Positions 38,069 to 47,256 of a stretch of DNA of 64,000 nt are shown here, in pieces. Below the pieces are notes generated by a model. That model worked only from the letters and a program-made list of their open reading frames with translations. It did no database searches and was not told the DNA's origin. The position numbers were made by a program, and so were the translations under genes. This DNA comes from Streptomyces durmitorensis (GTDB lineage Bacteria; Actinomycetota; Actinomycetes; Streptomycetales; Streptomycetaceae), in NCBI RefSeq assembly GCF_023498005.1, contig NZ_CP097289.1, positions 9,424,001 to 9,488,000 of the forward strand. Reading direction: 5' to 3'. How positions within the stretch are numbered: the first letter of the stretch is position 1; every line of letters starts with the position of its first letter.

Positions 38069-39357
38069 GAGTCGCTCCAGCATCGGTCCACGCCGCGGGC
38101 CGCGTCCACGAGCAGGGCGGCGCCCCGGCGTACTTCCTCATCGGTCAAGGTCAGTGGCGGCATGACGCGCACGCAATGCCCGGCGCTTCCGCCGAGCCCC
38201 ACCAGGAGTCCCCGGGCCCGGCACTCCTCGTGGACGGCGGTGGCCACCTCGGCGCAGGGCGCACCGGAAGCCGGGTCCTGGAACGCCACTCCGAGCAGCA
38301 GGCCGCGCCCCTGCACCCGTCGCACGCTCGCGAGCCCGGCGAGCCCTTCTTCCAGGAGCGCGCCCAACGCGCGCCCCGCCTGGCCGGCCCGTCGCGGAAG
38401 GTCACGCTCGACGATGAAGTCGAGGGTCGCGACGGCGGCGGCCGTGGACAGGGGATTGCCGCCGAACGTGGAGATCGACGGCATGGGCAGGCACGACATC
38501 ACCGCGCGCCGCCCGACGACACCACCCAGGGGCAGTCCGCCCGCGACGCCCTTGGCGAAGACCAGCAGATCCGGACGGACGTCCTCGTCCCACTGGTGGC
38601 CCCAGAATCGACCGGTGCGCCCCCAGCCGGTCTGCACCTCGTCGCAGATCAGGAGCGAGTCCCGGTCGTGCACCACTCGCGCGTATGCGGCCAGTTGCCC
38701 GTCGGCGAGCGGTACGGCACCGGCCACTCCCTGGACGGGCTCCGCGATCAGAGCGGCGATCCGGCGCCCGGGCGCCGCGTCGATCAGATCCTCCAGCTCC
38801 AGCGCGTACCCGTCGACCTGGCCGTGACCGCCGTCTCCTTGTTCCGGCCCGGCAGGTACGTGGTCCACGCACACGGGGGAGAGTCCTGTCCCCTGCCACC
38901 GCTTGTCGCCGCTCACCGCCACCGCACCGAACGAACGGCCGTGGTAGCTGTGCCGCAGGGCGATGACGTGCCGGCTGCGCTGGTACTCCGTGGCCAGCAG
39001 GAGCGCGGTCTCCACGGCTTCGGTGCCCGAGCAGGTGAAGAACGCCACGGGGTCGTCGATCCCTGAGACATCAGCGATGCGCTCGGCCAGCTCCACCTGG
39101 GAACGGATGAGGTAGAAGGTCGATGTGTGCAGGACACCCGTGCTCAACTGCCGTTCCACGGCCTCGCGCACCTGTGGAACGTCGTACCCGAGCAGGTTCG
39201 CGGCCACCCCGGAGTAGAAGTCCAGATAGTCGCGCCCGTCTCCGCCGCGTACGGTGCGCCCGTGCCCGGAGACGATCTCCAGGGGTTCGCGGTAGGACAA
39301 CGGGGACCACGGCGGCAGGGATGTCCGGTGCCGGTCAATGAGGCTGCGTGTGCTGAT
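38065..39357 (-). CDS. Class III (PLP) aminotransferase, probable non-canonical ATC start
   Basis: About 430 residues. PLP features are clear: TCSGTEAVETALLLA, SYHGRSFGAVA, ICDEVQTGWGRTG and VFAKGVAGGLPLGGV with the Schiff-base Lys. It transfers amino groups between a substrate amine or aldehyde and an oxo acid. Start: the first canonical codon in frame is TTG 39300, which has no ribosome binding site and would cut off a conserved N-terminus. A strong GAGGAGGAA precedes ATC 39357, giving MSTRSLIDRHRTSLPPW, which looks like the usual start of this family. I therefore place it there. It overlaps the SagB-like gene upstream and the NRPS downstream. Confidence 0.88.
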   Translation of the reverse strand: MSTRSLIDRHRTSLPPWSPLSYREPLEIVSGHGRTVRGGDGRDYLDFYSGVAANLLGYDVPQVREAVERQLSTGVLHTSTFYLIRSQVELAERIADVSGIDDPVAFFTCSGTEAVETALLLATEYQRSRHVIALRHSYHGRSFGAVAVSGDKRWQGTGLSPVCVDHVPAGPEQGDGGHGQVDGYALELEDLIDAAPGRRIAALIAEPVQGVAGAVPLADGQLAAYARVVHDRDSLLICDEVQTGWGRTGRFWGHQWDEDVRPDLLVFAKGVAGGLPLGGVVGRRAVMSCLPMPSISTFGGNPLSTAAAVATLDFIVERDLPRRAGQAGRALGALLEEGLAGLASVRRVQGRGLLLGVAFQDPASGAPCAEVATAVHEECRARGLLVGLGGSAGHCVRVMPPLTLTDEEVRRGAALLVDAARGVDRCWSDS

Positions 39358-40042
39358 GGCTTCCTCCTCGGGCGGGTGTCAGGAGATCGGCGGGCGGTCG
39401 GCCCCCGGCCGGCAGTCCCAGCGCGAACCCGCCCACATGCATCAGCTCCTCGTCGGTGTCCCGCAGGAAGGGAGCGGTCACGGGCGCGTCGATGGCCCCG
39501 ATGGGGCAGGCGGCGAGGCCGAGATCCGTCGCGGTCAGGCACAGCGTCTGCATCAGGCATCCCGCGTCCCGGTAAATGAGACTGAGCGCCATGCGGCCGT
39601 ACTTCCACGATGTACGAGCTGTGTACGAGGTGAGGTAGAAGCTGACGGGCGCAGTCCGGTCCATCCGCCCGGGGCGGGTGATCAGCCGGTCCGTCAGTTC
39701 ATCGAGACGCGCGTCCCAGGGGGCGAGATGTTCCAAGGCGTGGTCAAAGGGGTCGTAGTGGTGTGCCCCGGCGGGCAGCCCGTCGACGGCTCTCGCCAGC
39801 ACGTAGATCTCCAGGCTGTGCCGTCCGCCGCCGGAGGGGGACGGGCGCTGGGTCTGCTGATGCTCGAGCGGGGGCAGGAATCCGCGCACTCGGGCAGCCC
39901 GGCCGAGCAGTGCCGCGAGCAGCAGCAAGGGAACCGGGCGCTCGTGGAAGGACCGCACACTGCGGCGCTTCTCCACTACCGCTGACAGCTGCTCACTTGC
40001 AGGTCCCAGGGGGCAGGGCCGTGACCGCGGTGGCCTCGGCAT
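39335..40042 (-). CDS. SagB-type FMN oxidase (azoline dehydrogenase) domain
   Basis: A 235-residue nitroreductase-fold protein from ATG 40042, with GAGG seven bases upstream. KRRSVRSFHERPV is the FMN phosphate-binding start of the fold. SLEIYVLARAV, SFYLTSYTARTSWKYGRMALSLIYRDAG and LGLAACPIGAID match SagB/ThcOx/BlmIII-Ox enzymes, which oxidise thiazoline or oxazoline to thiazole or oxazole. This fits the adjacent Cy-containing NRPS. Usual SagB proteins carry an N-terminal clamp domain, here found in the overlapping upstream frame. It overlaps the aminotransferase start by 23 nt. Confidence 0.85.
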   Translation of the reverse strand: MPRPPRSRPCPLGPASEQLSAVVEKRRSVRSFHERPVPLLLLAALLGRAARVRGFLPPLEHQQTQRPSPSGGGRHSLEIYVLARAVDGLPAGAHHYDPFDHALEHLAPWDARLDELTDRLITRPGRMDRTAPVSFYLTSYTARTSWKYGRMALSLIYRDAGCLMQTLCLTATDLGLAACPIGAIDAPVTAPFLRDTDEELMHVGGFALGLPAGGRPPADLLTPARGGSHQHTQPH

Positions 40043-40475
40043 GGCAGAGCCTCGCAGGGGGCGACGGGCCGGGCAGGGCGCCGATGTCCGGTGGGACCAT
40101 GCACGCCTCGTGATGGGCCGCCAGCTGGTGCGGGGAGCAGGAGCCGAGGCCGCTTCGCGGTAGATCCTGCGGGGGACACGGATCGACACACGGTTCGATG
40201 GTCCCCGCATCCGCCAACTCGGCCAGCACGTCTCGTAGATACGAGAGCGGGGGCGCCTCCGGCCAGTGTGCGCGGAGCGTCTCGGCGGTGCCGGGGCGGC
40301 CGAGCCGGGCCAGCACCTGCAACCGGAGGTTCACGCCGTCCGGGGGACACGGCCAGGAGTGTGTGAGGCCACGGCGGGCATCGAGGAGGGCCGGGGCCCA
40401 TTCGTCGCTCCGGGCGTCACCTCCCCATTCCAGAAGCAGGTTTGGATTGCGGCGGTATGCGTGCTGATCGTTCAT
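39993..40475 (-). CDS. SagB N-terminal clamp-like domain, separate or frameshifted
   Basis: A 160-residue frame from ATG 40475 (MNDQHAYRRNPNLLLEWGG). The text resembles the N-terminal region of SagB-type dehydrogenases: RRNPNLLLEW, LARLGRPGTAETLRAHWP, LRDVLAELADAGTIEP and SPHQLAAHHEA. The frame stops at 39993, just as the catalytic domain begins in another frame, with a 50-nt overlap. Either the gene is naturally split or a single-base indel near 40000-40040 broke one ~380-residue gene. No good ribosome binding site precedes ATG 40475. The upstream space carries a TTCAACA site. Confidence 0.6.
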   Translation of the reverse strand: MNDQHAYRRNPNLLLEWGGDARSDEWAPALLDARRGLTHSWPCPPDGVNLRLQVLARLGRPGTAETLRAHWPEAPPLSYLRDVLAELADAGTIEPCVDPCPPQDLPRSGLGSCSPHQLAAHHEACMVPPDIGALPGPSPPARLCHAEATAVTALPPGTCK

Positions 40476-40793
40476 TCCCAGCGAATTCCCAGAGTGCGCC
40501 GAGCGGAACTGATTCACGCGGAATTCAACACTAAACGGATAGTCGGACCAAGAACGCAGTCGCGGTGCCGTCGCGTGGGGCGGGTCACGCCGAGGGGCAA
40601 CTGGTGCGTTGTCCGGTTCAACGTGCTCAACAACCCGTCGGTGATGGACGGCAGTTGGAGCGCCGGTTGCGGGAACTGTTGAAGGACGGCGCACGCGACA
40701 CGTCATGCGAATTGTCAGTGCGCGTTCCATCCGGGCTGCACTTCAAGAGGCGGCCTGCCAATTCCAAGATCCCAGAAGAAGGGGAAATCCGAC
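40476..40793. other. Divergent intergenic region, 318 bp
   Basis: Space between the SagB/NRPS operon and the amino-acid dehydrogenase operon. It contains TTCAACA site 6 and an extra half site TTCAACA at 40524-40530. No gene is supported here. Confidence 0.55.
40617..40632 (+). promoter_or_regulatory. TTCAACA direct-repeat site 6 (SagB-NRPS / dehydrogenase divergent region)
   Basis: TTCAACG-TG-CTCAACA, 161 bp before the dehydrogenase start and 141 bp before the split SagB start on the other strand. One site could control both divergent operons. Confidence 0.6.
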
Positions 40794-41945
40794 ATGCGTC
40801 GTTCCATCGCCGAATCACCCGCGAGTGAGTCAGGAGTACCCCCGCAGTCCCAGGTGCTCGACCTCGCAGGAGGGGTCTTCGCCAAGGGAGCAGGCGGAGC
40901 GGGTGAAGGCACTCATGAACAGGTCCTGCTGTGCCAGGACCGTGCCACCGGACTCAAGGCCATCGTCTCCATTCACTCCACGGCGCTCGGCCCTGCACTC
41001 GGCGGCACACGCTTCAAGGCCTACGGCAGCGCCGCCGACGCTGTCATGGACTCCTTGAACCTCTCCCGCGCCATGTCCTACAAGAACGCTCTCGCCGGAT
41101 TGCCCTACGGGGGCGGCAAAGCGGTCATCATCGGCGACCCGTCGCGGCGCAAGTCCCGAGGGCTCCTGCTCGCCTACGGGCGTTTCGTCGAATCATTGCG
41201 AGGCAGCTACGTCACCGCCTGCGACGTCGGCACGGAATCAGCGGACATGGACGTGGTCGGCGAGAAGACGCGACACGTCGTCGGGCGCTCTCCTGACTGC
41301 GGGGGCAGGGGCGACCCGTCTGCGCTCACGGCCTACGGCGTGCTGCAGGGCATGCGGGCCAGCGCTGCTGTCCGCTGGGGCGATCCCGAGCTGCGCGGAC
41401 GGCGCGTAGGGGTGTGCGGCGTGGGGAAGGTGGGGCAACACCTGGTGGACCTGCTGATCCAGGAAGGAGCGTCCGTCCTGGCCGCCGACACACGGCCCAG
41501 CGCGCTCATCCACATCCGTGCCAGGCACCCCCAGGTTCACACCGTCTCCCCACAGGCGCTTCTCGACGCCGAACTGGACGTCTTCGCTCCCTGCGCGCTG
41601 GGCGGAGTACTTGACCAGGTCACCGTGAACAGGCTCAGGGCCGCCATCGTCTGCGGAGCCGCCAACAACCAACTCGGTTACGAGGGGGCCGAGGAGCGGC
41701 TGCGCCAGCGGGGCATTCTCTACGCGCCGGACTACGTGGTGAATGCGGGCGGAGTCATCCACGTGGCACAGGAGGGCCAAAGGCCCTCCGCCGCGTTCTC
41801 CGCCGGATCTGCGCGCGAACGGGCGAAGGGGATCTACGACACCACGATATCGATCCTCGCCACCGCCGAGTCAACTGGCACCGCCCCCAGCGCCGTGGCC
41901 GACGAGATGGCCGAACAGCGCATGGCGTCCGCGCTGCACGGCTGA
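40794..41945 (+). CDS. NAD-dependent Leu/Val/Phe-type amino-acid dehydrogenase
   Basis: A 383-residue enzyme; ATG 40794 follows AAGGGG. It contains the substrate-binding and catalytic lysines in [20 protein letters not shown] and the Rossmann [12 protein letters not shown]. It also contains CALGGVLD and CGAANNQL, matching leucine/valine/phenylalanine dehydrogenases. The enzyme interconverts a branched or aromatic amino acid and its 2-oxo acid. It sits 39 bp before a 2-oxo-acid decarboxylase-like gene, so together they could turn an amino acid into an aldehyde. Substrate specificity cannot be read by eye. Confidence 0.92.
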   Translation: MRRSIAESPASESGVPPQSQVLDLAGGVFAKGAGGAGEGTHEQVLLCQDRATGLKAIVSIHSTALGPALGGTRFKAYGSAADAVMDSLNLSRAMSYKNALAGLPYGGGKAVIIGDPSRRKSRGLLLAYGRFVESLRGSYVTACDVGTESADMDVVGEKTRHVVGRSPDCGGRGDPSALTAYGVLQGMRASAAVRWGDPELRGRRVGVCGVGKVGQHLVDLLIQEGASVLAADTRPSALIHIRARHPQVHTVSPQALLDAELDVFAPCALGGVLDQVTVNRLRAAIVCGAANNQLGYEGAEERLRQRGILYAPDYVVNAGGVIHVAQEGQRPSAAFSAGSARERAKGIYDTTISILATAESTGTAPSAVADEMAEQRMASALHG

Positions 41946-41984
41946 CCCCCGTTCCCGCACAACTCCCCAGTGAAGAAGGTAACC

Positions 41985-43586
41985 ATGAGCACGGTCAGGC
42001 AGCGCACTCAGGAACTTCTGAGGCATCACGACATGCGCGTCATCTTCGGCAATCCCGGAAGCACCGAATTGCCTTTCCTCGCAGAGCTGCCGGAGGACTT
42101 CACCTACGTACTGGCCCTGAACGAGGCGACAGCCACGGCCATGGCCGACGGATACGCCCAGGCGACGGGAAAGCCCACCGTGGTGAACCTGCACACGTCC
42201 ACTGGTCTCGGTAATGCGATGGGATCCCTGGTCAATGCTGCCGGTGCCCGTAGTCCTGTGGTGGCCCTCGCCGGGCAGCAGGTCAGGGCTGCTCTGCCCA
42301 CACCGTCCCTGCTCGTCAACCGTCACCCGATGGCTCTGGCACAGGGGGCGGCCAAGCACACGGCGGAGCCGGCCCGCGCAGAGGACACTCCGGCGGTGCT
42401 CGGCCAGGCCATCCTGCGCGCCGGCCAGGCGCCGGCCGGGCCCGTGTGCGTCTCGGTGCCCATGGACGACTGGGAGCAGCATGTCGATGCACCGGCGGGG
42501 GGAACCTCCCACAGGTCGCGCACAAGCGACTCCGTGCCTGCCCCCGGAGCGCTCGACGTGCTGGCCGCGCAGCTCACGCAGGCCCGTGCGCCCGCTCTGA
42601 TCGCCGGTCCGGAACTGGACACCGAGGCGGGCTATGCCGCGACAGTGGCTCTGGCCGAGCGGCTGGACGCTCCGGTGTGGCTGCCCGCCTTCGGACCACG
42701 GGCGGGTTTCCCCAGCGCGCACATCGCGGCCCGCGGACCGCTGCCGTCATCGGCGGACGGCGTCGCGGAGGCTCTGGAGGGCCATGACTTGGTGCTGGCG
42801 CTGGGAGCTCCCGTCTTCACGTACTACCAGTGGACGGGAGGGCCCGCCGCTGCGCCGGGAACAAGGGTGGTGCACGTCACATCAGATCCCGAGGAAGCCG
42901 CCCGTGCTGTCACCGGGACCTCTTGGCTCGGCTCACCGGTCGCCGCCGCCGAGGCACTCTGCCGGTCGCTGGCGGGAAGCAAGGTCCGCCGGCGGGACCG
43001 TCTCGCACCTCGGATGCCGTCGGTTCGGACGGACGAAGAGGCTGCCCCCGCGACTGACGGGACCCTGCGGGACGTCGAGATCTTCACCGAACTCGCCAAG
43101 GTGCTGCCCGATGAGGGGATCGTGGTCAATGAGGCGGCTCAACAGCTGCCCGCCTACTGGCAGTCGGCAGCGTTCTCGCGGCCGGGCAGCTACTACTTCA
43201 CGGGAGCGGGAGGTCTGGGCTTCGGCCTGGCCGGCGGTGTTGGCATTCAACTGGCCAAGCCGGGGCGCCCGGTGGTCGCCGTGATCGGCGACGGGTCCAT
43301 TCAATACACGCTGCAGGCTCTCTGGACGGCGGCACAGTACCGAGTCCCCTTGACGGTCCTCGTACTGGACAACAGCGAGTACGGCATTCTCAAGAACTGG
43401 GGACGCACCCTCGGGACAGGGCCTCTGCCGGGTCTGGATCTCCCCGGTGTCGACATCATGGGACTGGCCAGTGCCTACGGCGTGAAAGCCCGGCAGGCGC
43501 GGTCCGCTGACCAGTTGAAGACACTCCTGACCGAGTCCATCGCCGCACCCGAGCCGAACCTCATTCACATCCCTCTTGCTTCTTAG
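41985..43586 (+). CDS. ThDP-dependent decarboxylase, benzoylformate decarboxylase-like
   Basis: A 533-residue enzyme from ATG 41985, with AAGAAGG about six bases upstream. The N-terminal activating Glu lies in LALNEATATAMADGY; the C-terminal ThDP motif runs from GDGSIQYTLQALWTAA to DNSEYGILKNW. NPGSTELPFL at the start resembles MdlC (benzoylformate decarboxylase). It should decarboxylate a 2-oxo acid to an aldehyde or join acyl anion equivalents to a second carbonyl. Paired with the preceding dehydrogenase, it probably processes a Val-, Leu- or Phe-derived oxo acid. Confidence 0.9.
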   Translation: MSTVRQRTQELLRHHDMRVIFGNPGSTELPFLAELPEDFTYVLALNEATATAMADGYAQATGKPTVVNLHTSTGLGNAMGSLVNAAGARSPVVALAGQQVRAALPTPSLLVNRHPMALAQGAAKHTAEPARAEDTPAVLGQAILRAGQAPAGPVCVSVPMDDWEQHVDAPAGGTSHRSRTSDSVPAPGALDVLAAQLTQARAPALIAGPELDTEAGYAATVALAERLDAPVWLPAFGPRAGFPSAHIAARGPLPSSADGVAEALEGHDLVLALGAPVFTYYQWTGGPAAAPGTRVVHVTSDPEEAARAVTGTSWLGSPVAAAEALCRSLAGSKVRRRDRLAPRMPSVRTDEEAAPATDGTLRDVEIFTELAKVLPDEGIVVNEAAQQLPAYWQSAAFSRPGSYYFTGAGGLGFGLAGGVGIQLAKPGRPVVAVIGDGSIQYTLQALWTAAQYRVPLTVLVLDNSEYGILKNWGRTLGTGPLPGLDLPGVDIMGLASAYGVKARQARSADQLKTLLTESIAAPEPNLIHIPLAS

Positions 43587-43652
43587 GGGGAATCCGGCAC
43601 ACATCCCGGTCGGCCGCGACAGAGCGTGAGAACTCCGGATGGAGTTCGTGCA

Positions 43653-43668
43653 TTCAACAATTTCAACA
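43653..43668 (+). promoter_or_regulatory. TTCAACA direct-repeat site 7 (SDR operon), perfect copy
   Basis: TTCAACA-AT-TTCAACA, the only copy with two identical heptamers. It lies 113 bp before the SDR gene start, in the same orientation, within a 195-bp intergenic space. Confidence 0.65.
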
Positions 43669-43781
43669 GGCCAAAGGCTGATTCGGTGTCGTCCTCGTGC
43701 CTGAAGTAATCGATAGAAAGGGAGACAGAGCAGTCGAGACCGACGGTCGGACTGAAGAGCCTTTGTGCGAGGGAGAGAGGG

Positions 43782-44930
43782 ATGACGAACATGGAGATCG
43801 CACTCGCCGGCGGGGCCAGCTTTCTTGGACCCCGGCTTGCCTCGGAGCTCCTGAGCAGGGGACACCGGCTCACGCTGCTCGCCACCCGCGACCCCGCTGT
43901 GGTGCGTAGGCGCCTTCTCGGCAGGCTGGCGCTTCTCGGCTATCCGCCGCAGTCCGTTCTGGACATGAGTGACCAGCTGGATGCGGTGTACGTCGATCCG
44001 CAAGCACCTCACCTCGGGATGGGGCGCGGAGCCTACGAAGCGCTCGCGGATCGGTTCGACGTGGTGTGGCACTGCCCGGCCAGCCCGGACTTCCATCAGG
44101 GGTGCGACTTCGCGGGTGGAGTTCCTGCGAAGGGGGCTCACGCGCTGCTTCCGCTCGCGGCGTCGGGGGAGCGCCCCACTGTGTTCCATCAGGTGAGCAC
44201 CGTGTTCGCACACGGAGCACAGCCCCCGGGCACGGTCCGGGAATCCGGAGCCGCACGCACGTCGGGGAACTGCCGCAATCGGCACGAGAGGGCCCACGCC
44301 GACGCCGATCGGTATGTACACAGTTACGCGGCCGACACCGGCGCTCGTGCCGTAGTGCATCGAACGGGCCTGCTCGTCACCGACATGGCCGACCAGCCTG
44401 AACTCCCTCGCCACGGGCTCGCTCAGATCGCTGCGGTGGCCGGTCGGCTGCTCTCGACGGCGGAAGGGGGCGAGCGCCTCTCCCTCTCGCTGGGCGTGCC
44501 GGGCGACCCCGAGGCGCGGTTGAACCTTCTGCCGGTCGTGGCCGCCGCGCGAACCATGGCGCAGGTGACGGAGCGGGCGCACGAACCGGGGCCGCAGCTG
44601 ATGCACGTCGTGCATCCCCGGGATACGCCGATCAGCCGCATCACCGCGGCGTTCGAGCACCTCTTCCCCCTGCGGTTGTTGCTCCGGCCGACCGGGAGTG
44701 CTCATCTCCCTGTGGACGTGCGGGGCATTCCGCAAGGATTGGACGCGGTCCTGCCCTACCTGAGGCAACGCCTGTCCTTCGACACCGGTGCCCTCGACTC
44801 ACTCGGAGTGCGTGTACGGGCCCCTCGGGTCACCACTGAGTACTTGGTGCGCGGCATGAAGGGGGCCGCCATGCAATCCGCGGTGCCTGAGGGCGGGCCG
44901 CATGTGGGTGTGCTTTCCGCCTCTGTATGA
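43782..44930 (+). CDS. Thioester-reductase-like SDR protein with altered catalytic residues
   Basis: A 382-residue protein resembling the NAD-binding-4 (male-sterility/thioester reductase) group. The Rossmann start is ALAGGASFLGPRLA, followed by VFHQVSTVFAHG and VVHRTGLLV. Where active members have Tyr and Lys in an NxYxxSK motif, this protein reads NRHERAH, so both catalytic residues appear replaced by His. It may therefore bind NAD(P) without reducing thioesters, or use different chemistry. It heads a plus-strand unit with SGNH hydrolase, ketosynthase, diiron desaturase and a second SGNH hydrolase. Confidence 0.8.
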   Translation: MTNMEIALAGGASFLGPRLASELLSRGHRLTLLATRDPAVVRRRLLGRLALLGYPPQSVLDMSDQLDAVYVDPQAPHLGMGRGAYEALADRFDVVWHCPASPDFHQGCDFAGGVPAKGAHALLPLAASGERPTVFHQVSTVFAHGAQPPGTVRESGAARTSGNCRNRHERAHADADRYVHSYAADTGARAVVHRTGLLVTDMADQPELPRHGLAQIAAVAGRLLSTAEGGERLSLSLGVPGDPEARLNLLPVVAAARTMAQVTERAHEPGPQLMHVVHPRDTPISRITAAFEHLFPLRLLLRPTGSAHLPVDVRGIPQGLDAVLPYLRQRLSFDTGALDSLGVRVRAPRVTTEYLVRGMKGAAMQSAVPEGGPHVGVLSASV

Positions 44931-44975
44931 CATCGGCATTCTGGACAGCTGTCTCGCCGGCCTGAGGAGGAACAC

Positions 44976-45890
44976 ATGCACAAGTCGTCCACCCCAGCAG
45001 CCCAGTTGGCCCCGATCGCGAGAACTCGCAGGCTCATGGCTCGTTGCTACTCGGCCTGTCTGGGGCGAGCCCAGTACCGGAGCGTGAATCTCCCCGAGTT
45101 CACGGTCTGCGGCCGGTATGGCGAGGGGCGGGGAACACCCGTCAGCCTCATGCTGATCGGCGACTCGACCAGCTTGGGTTGTGGCGCCGACCGACCTGAC
45201 CAGGTCCCCGCCGCGCTGTTGGCCGCCGCCCTCGCCGACGAACTCGGCAGACCGGTCGACGTACGGGTCGAGGCGGAGCGCGGAGCCACCGCCACCTCCA
45301 TGCAGAGCCAAGCGGAAACGGCCGTCTGGGCTGAACCGGACGTCGTGGTGGTCATGGCGTGTGCCAACGACGTGCTGCTCCCGGTTCGACTCCACCGCCG
45401 TGCCCGGCGCCTCGCTTGTCAGATCCGCTTGATGCGGACCGAGCATTGCTCCGTTGTGGTGGCGGCCTGCCCCGACCTGGGGTGGGGGAACGGACTGCAC
45501 CGCCCGGTTCGCTCCCTGGTGCGCCGAAGGGCCCGACGCCTTGCCCGACTGCAGACAACGGTCGCGCTCGCCGAAGGCGCCCGGGTCGCTTCGCTCTCGG
45601 AACCGCTGTGTCACGAGGATCCGTCCGCGGCGCATGCGGCAGACGGATTCCACCCGTCGCCGGATGCCTACGCAAGGGCCGCGGCCCGCTTGCTGCCCGC
45701 CGTCCTGGCCGCGGCGGGGGGCACAGCACCGGAACGGGAGAGCCCGGGGCCGGGGGAACTGAACTTTCCGGCCTCCGACACAGCCGAGCACGCGAACACG
45801 CTCAACGCCCACTTCGCCCCTTTGGGAGACGGCCGGGTCGCTCTGAGGCTCCGACGATCGATGAGGATGCTGCCTGATGCTCAGATCTGA
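44976..45890 (+). CDS. SGNH/GDSL-family hydrolase A
   Basis: A 304-residue protein; ATG 44976 follows AGGAGG at good spacing. SGNH blocks: MLIGDSTSLGCG (Ser), ACANDVLLP (Asn) and DGFHPSPDAY (Asp/His). No secretion signal is evident, so an intracellular acyl-ester or thioester substrate is likely. It is a paralogue of the hydrolase at 48165-49073 (shared RRLARLQTTVALAEGARV-type block). Its end overlaps the ketosynthase start by 14 nt. Confidence 0.86.
   Translation: MHKSSTPAAQLAPIARTRRLMARCYSACLGRAQYRSVNLPEFTVCGRYGEGRGTPVSLMLIGDSTSLGCGADRPDQVPAALLAAALADELGRPVDVRVEAERGATATSMQSQAETAVWAEPDVVVVMACANDVLLPVRLHRRARRLACQIRLMRTEHCSVVVAACPDLGWGNGLHRPVRSLVRRRARRLARLQTTVALAEGARVASLSEPLCHEDPSAAHAADGFHPSPDAYARAAARLLPAVLAAAGGTAPERESPGPGELNFPASDTAEHANTLNAHFAPLGDGRVALRLRRSMRMLPDAQI
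45792..45807 (+). promoter_or_regulatory. Degenerate TTCAACA-like site 8 (before ketosynthase)
   Basis: GCGAACA-CG-CTCAACG, inside the 3' part of SGNH hydrolase A and 69 bp before the ketosynthase start. It has four mismatches to the consensus and lies in coding DNA, so it may be chance. Confidence 0.3.
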
Positions 45891-47169
45891 TTCTGTACGG
45901 CAATGTTCGGCCCGCGCGGCATCAGACGTCGCGGTCACTGGCTTGGGCGCGCTCACCCCGATCGGAAGCGGCGTCGCCAAGACGTGGGCCGCTGCGCTTG
46001 GTGGCATCAGCGGGGTCGGCGAGATCGACGAGAGCTGGGCCGATGAACTGCCGGTACGCATCGCCGCACGCGTACGTGCCGACACCGGCCAGATGCTCTC
46101 CCGCCCCGAGTGCCGCCATCTTGATCGCAGCGGGCAGTTGGCGCTGATCGCTGGGCGTGAGGCCTGGGAGGACGCCGGGTACAAGGGCGCGGCCGGCGGC
46201 GGCTGCGGCCTCGATCCACGGCGTGTTGCCACGGTGTTCGGCTGTGGCATGGGCGGCCTCGGCACCACACTCGACCAGTACGAAGCCATGAGTGCGAAGG
46301 GCGCGCGCTCCATCAGCCCCTTCTCCGTAACCATGCTGATGCCCAACGGCCCGGCTGCCGTCCTGGGCCTGGAGACAGGAGCAAGGGCCGGAGTTCACGC
46401 GGTTGTCAGTGCCTGCGCGTCCGGTGCCGAGTCGGTGGCCCGCGCCACCGAGCTGATCCGCCTCGGCCATGCCGATGTCGTACTCGCAGGAGGAAGCGAG
46501 GCGATCGTCAGGCCCCTGGCCATCGCCGGCTTCGCCGCGATGCGCGCCCTGTCGACCAGGAACGACGACCCGAAGCGGGCCTCACGTCCCTTCGACAAGA
46601 ACAGGGACGGCTTCGTGATGGGGGAGGGGGCAGCAGCTCTCGTCCTCGAATCCACCGAGCACGCCCGAGCCCGTGGCGCCCGCGTCTACTGCGAGATCGC
46701 CGGCTCCGCGACCACGGCCGACAGCCATCACATCGCCCAACCGCACCCGGAAGGCGGTGAGTTGGCCCAGGCGATCGACCTCTCGGTGGAGAGGTCAGGC
46801 CTGTCCCCTGCGGATGTGGTGCACATCAACGCTCACGCCACCTCGACCCCGACGGGTGACCTCGCTGAGTCCCGGGCGCTCAGAAGGGGCCTGGGTACAG
46901 CCCTGGACCATGCCGCGGTTTCCGCGACGAAGTCGATGACCGGACACCTGATCGCGGCAGCCGGTGCCGTCGAGGCTGTGTTCACGGCTCTCGCACTGCA
47001 CCACAGGACAGCTCCGCCGAGCATCAACCTGGACGACCAGGACTCGGACATCGAACTGGACGTCGTACGCGACGAGCCCCGCCGCCTGCCCGACAGGCCC
47101 ATTGCGGCGCTGAGTACGTCGCTGGGTTTCGGCGGGCACAACGTCGCACTGGCCTTCCGGTCGGTATGA
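45877..47169 (+). CDS. Beta-ketoacyl-ACP synthase (FabF/FabB-type)
   Basis: A 430-residue condensing enzyme with the complete active site: Cys in VVSACASGAES, His in NAHATSTPTGD and KSMTGHLIAAAG with Lys/His, plus the FGGHN C-terminal loop. It elongates acyl-ACP with malonyl-ACP. No ACP, malonyltransferase or ketoreductase is adjacent, so it must use primary fatty-acid machinery or modify a specific acyl chain. It sits between an SGNH hydrolase and a diiron desaturase, which suggests synthesis of an unusual acyl group for the cluster product. Confidence 0.92.
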   Translation: MLRSDSVRQCSARAASDVAVTGLGALTPIGSGVAKTWAAALGGISGVGEIDESWADELPVRIAARVRADTGQMLSRPECRHLDRSGQLALIAGREAWEDAGYKGAAGGGCGLDPRRVATVFGCGMGGLGTTLDQYEAMSAKGARSISPFSVTMLMPNGPAAVLGLETGARAGVHAVVSACASGAESVARATELIRLGHADVVLAGGSEAIVRPLAIAGFAAMRALSTRNDDPKRASRPFDKNRDGFVMGEGAAALVLESTEHARARGARVYCEIAGSATTADSHHIAQPHPEGGELAQAIDLSVERSGLSPADVVHINAHATSTPTGDLAESRALRRGLGTALDHAAVSATKSMTGHLIAAAGAVEAVFTALALHHRTAPPSINLDDQDSDIELDVVRDEPRRLPDRPIAALSTSLGFGGHNVALAFRSV

Positions 47170-47256
47170 CGCGTCCGCTCGGCGCGACGTGTCGTCGCCC
47201 CGCAAGGCACCTGCGCTCGCCCCTCCCTCCCTCACTCACTCAAGGAAGAAGTCTGC

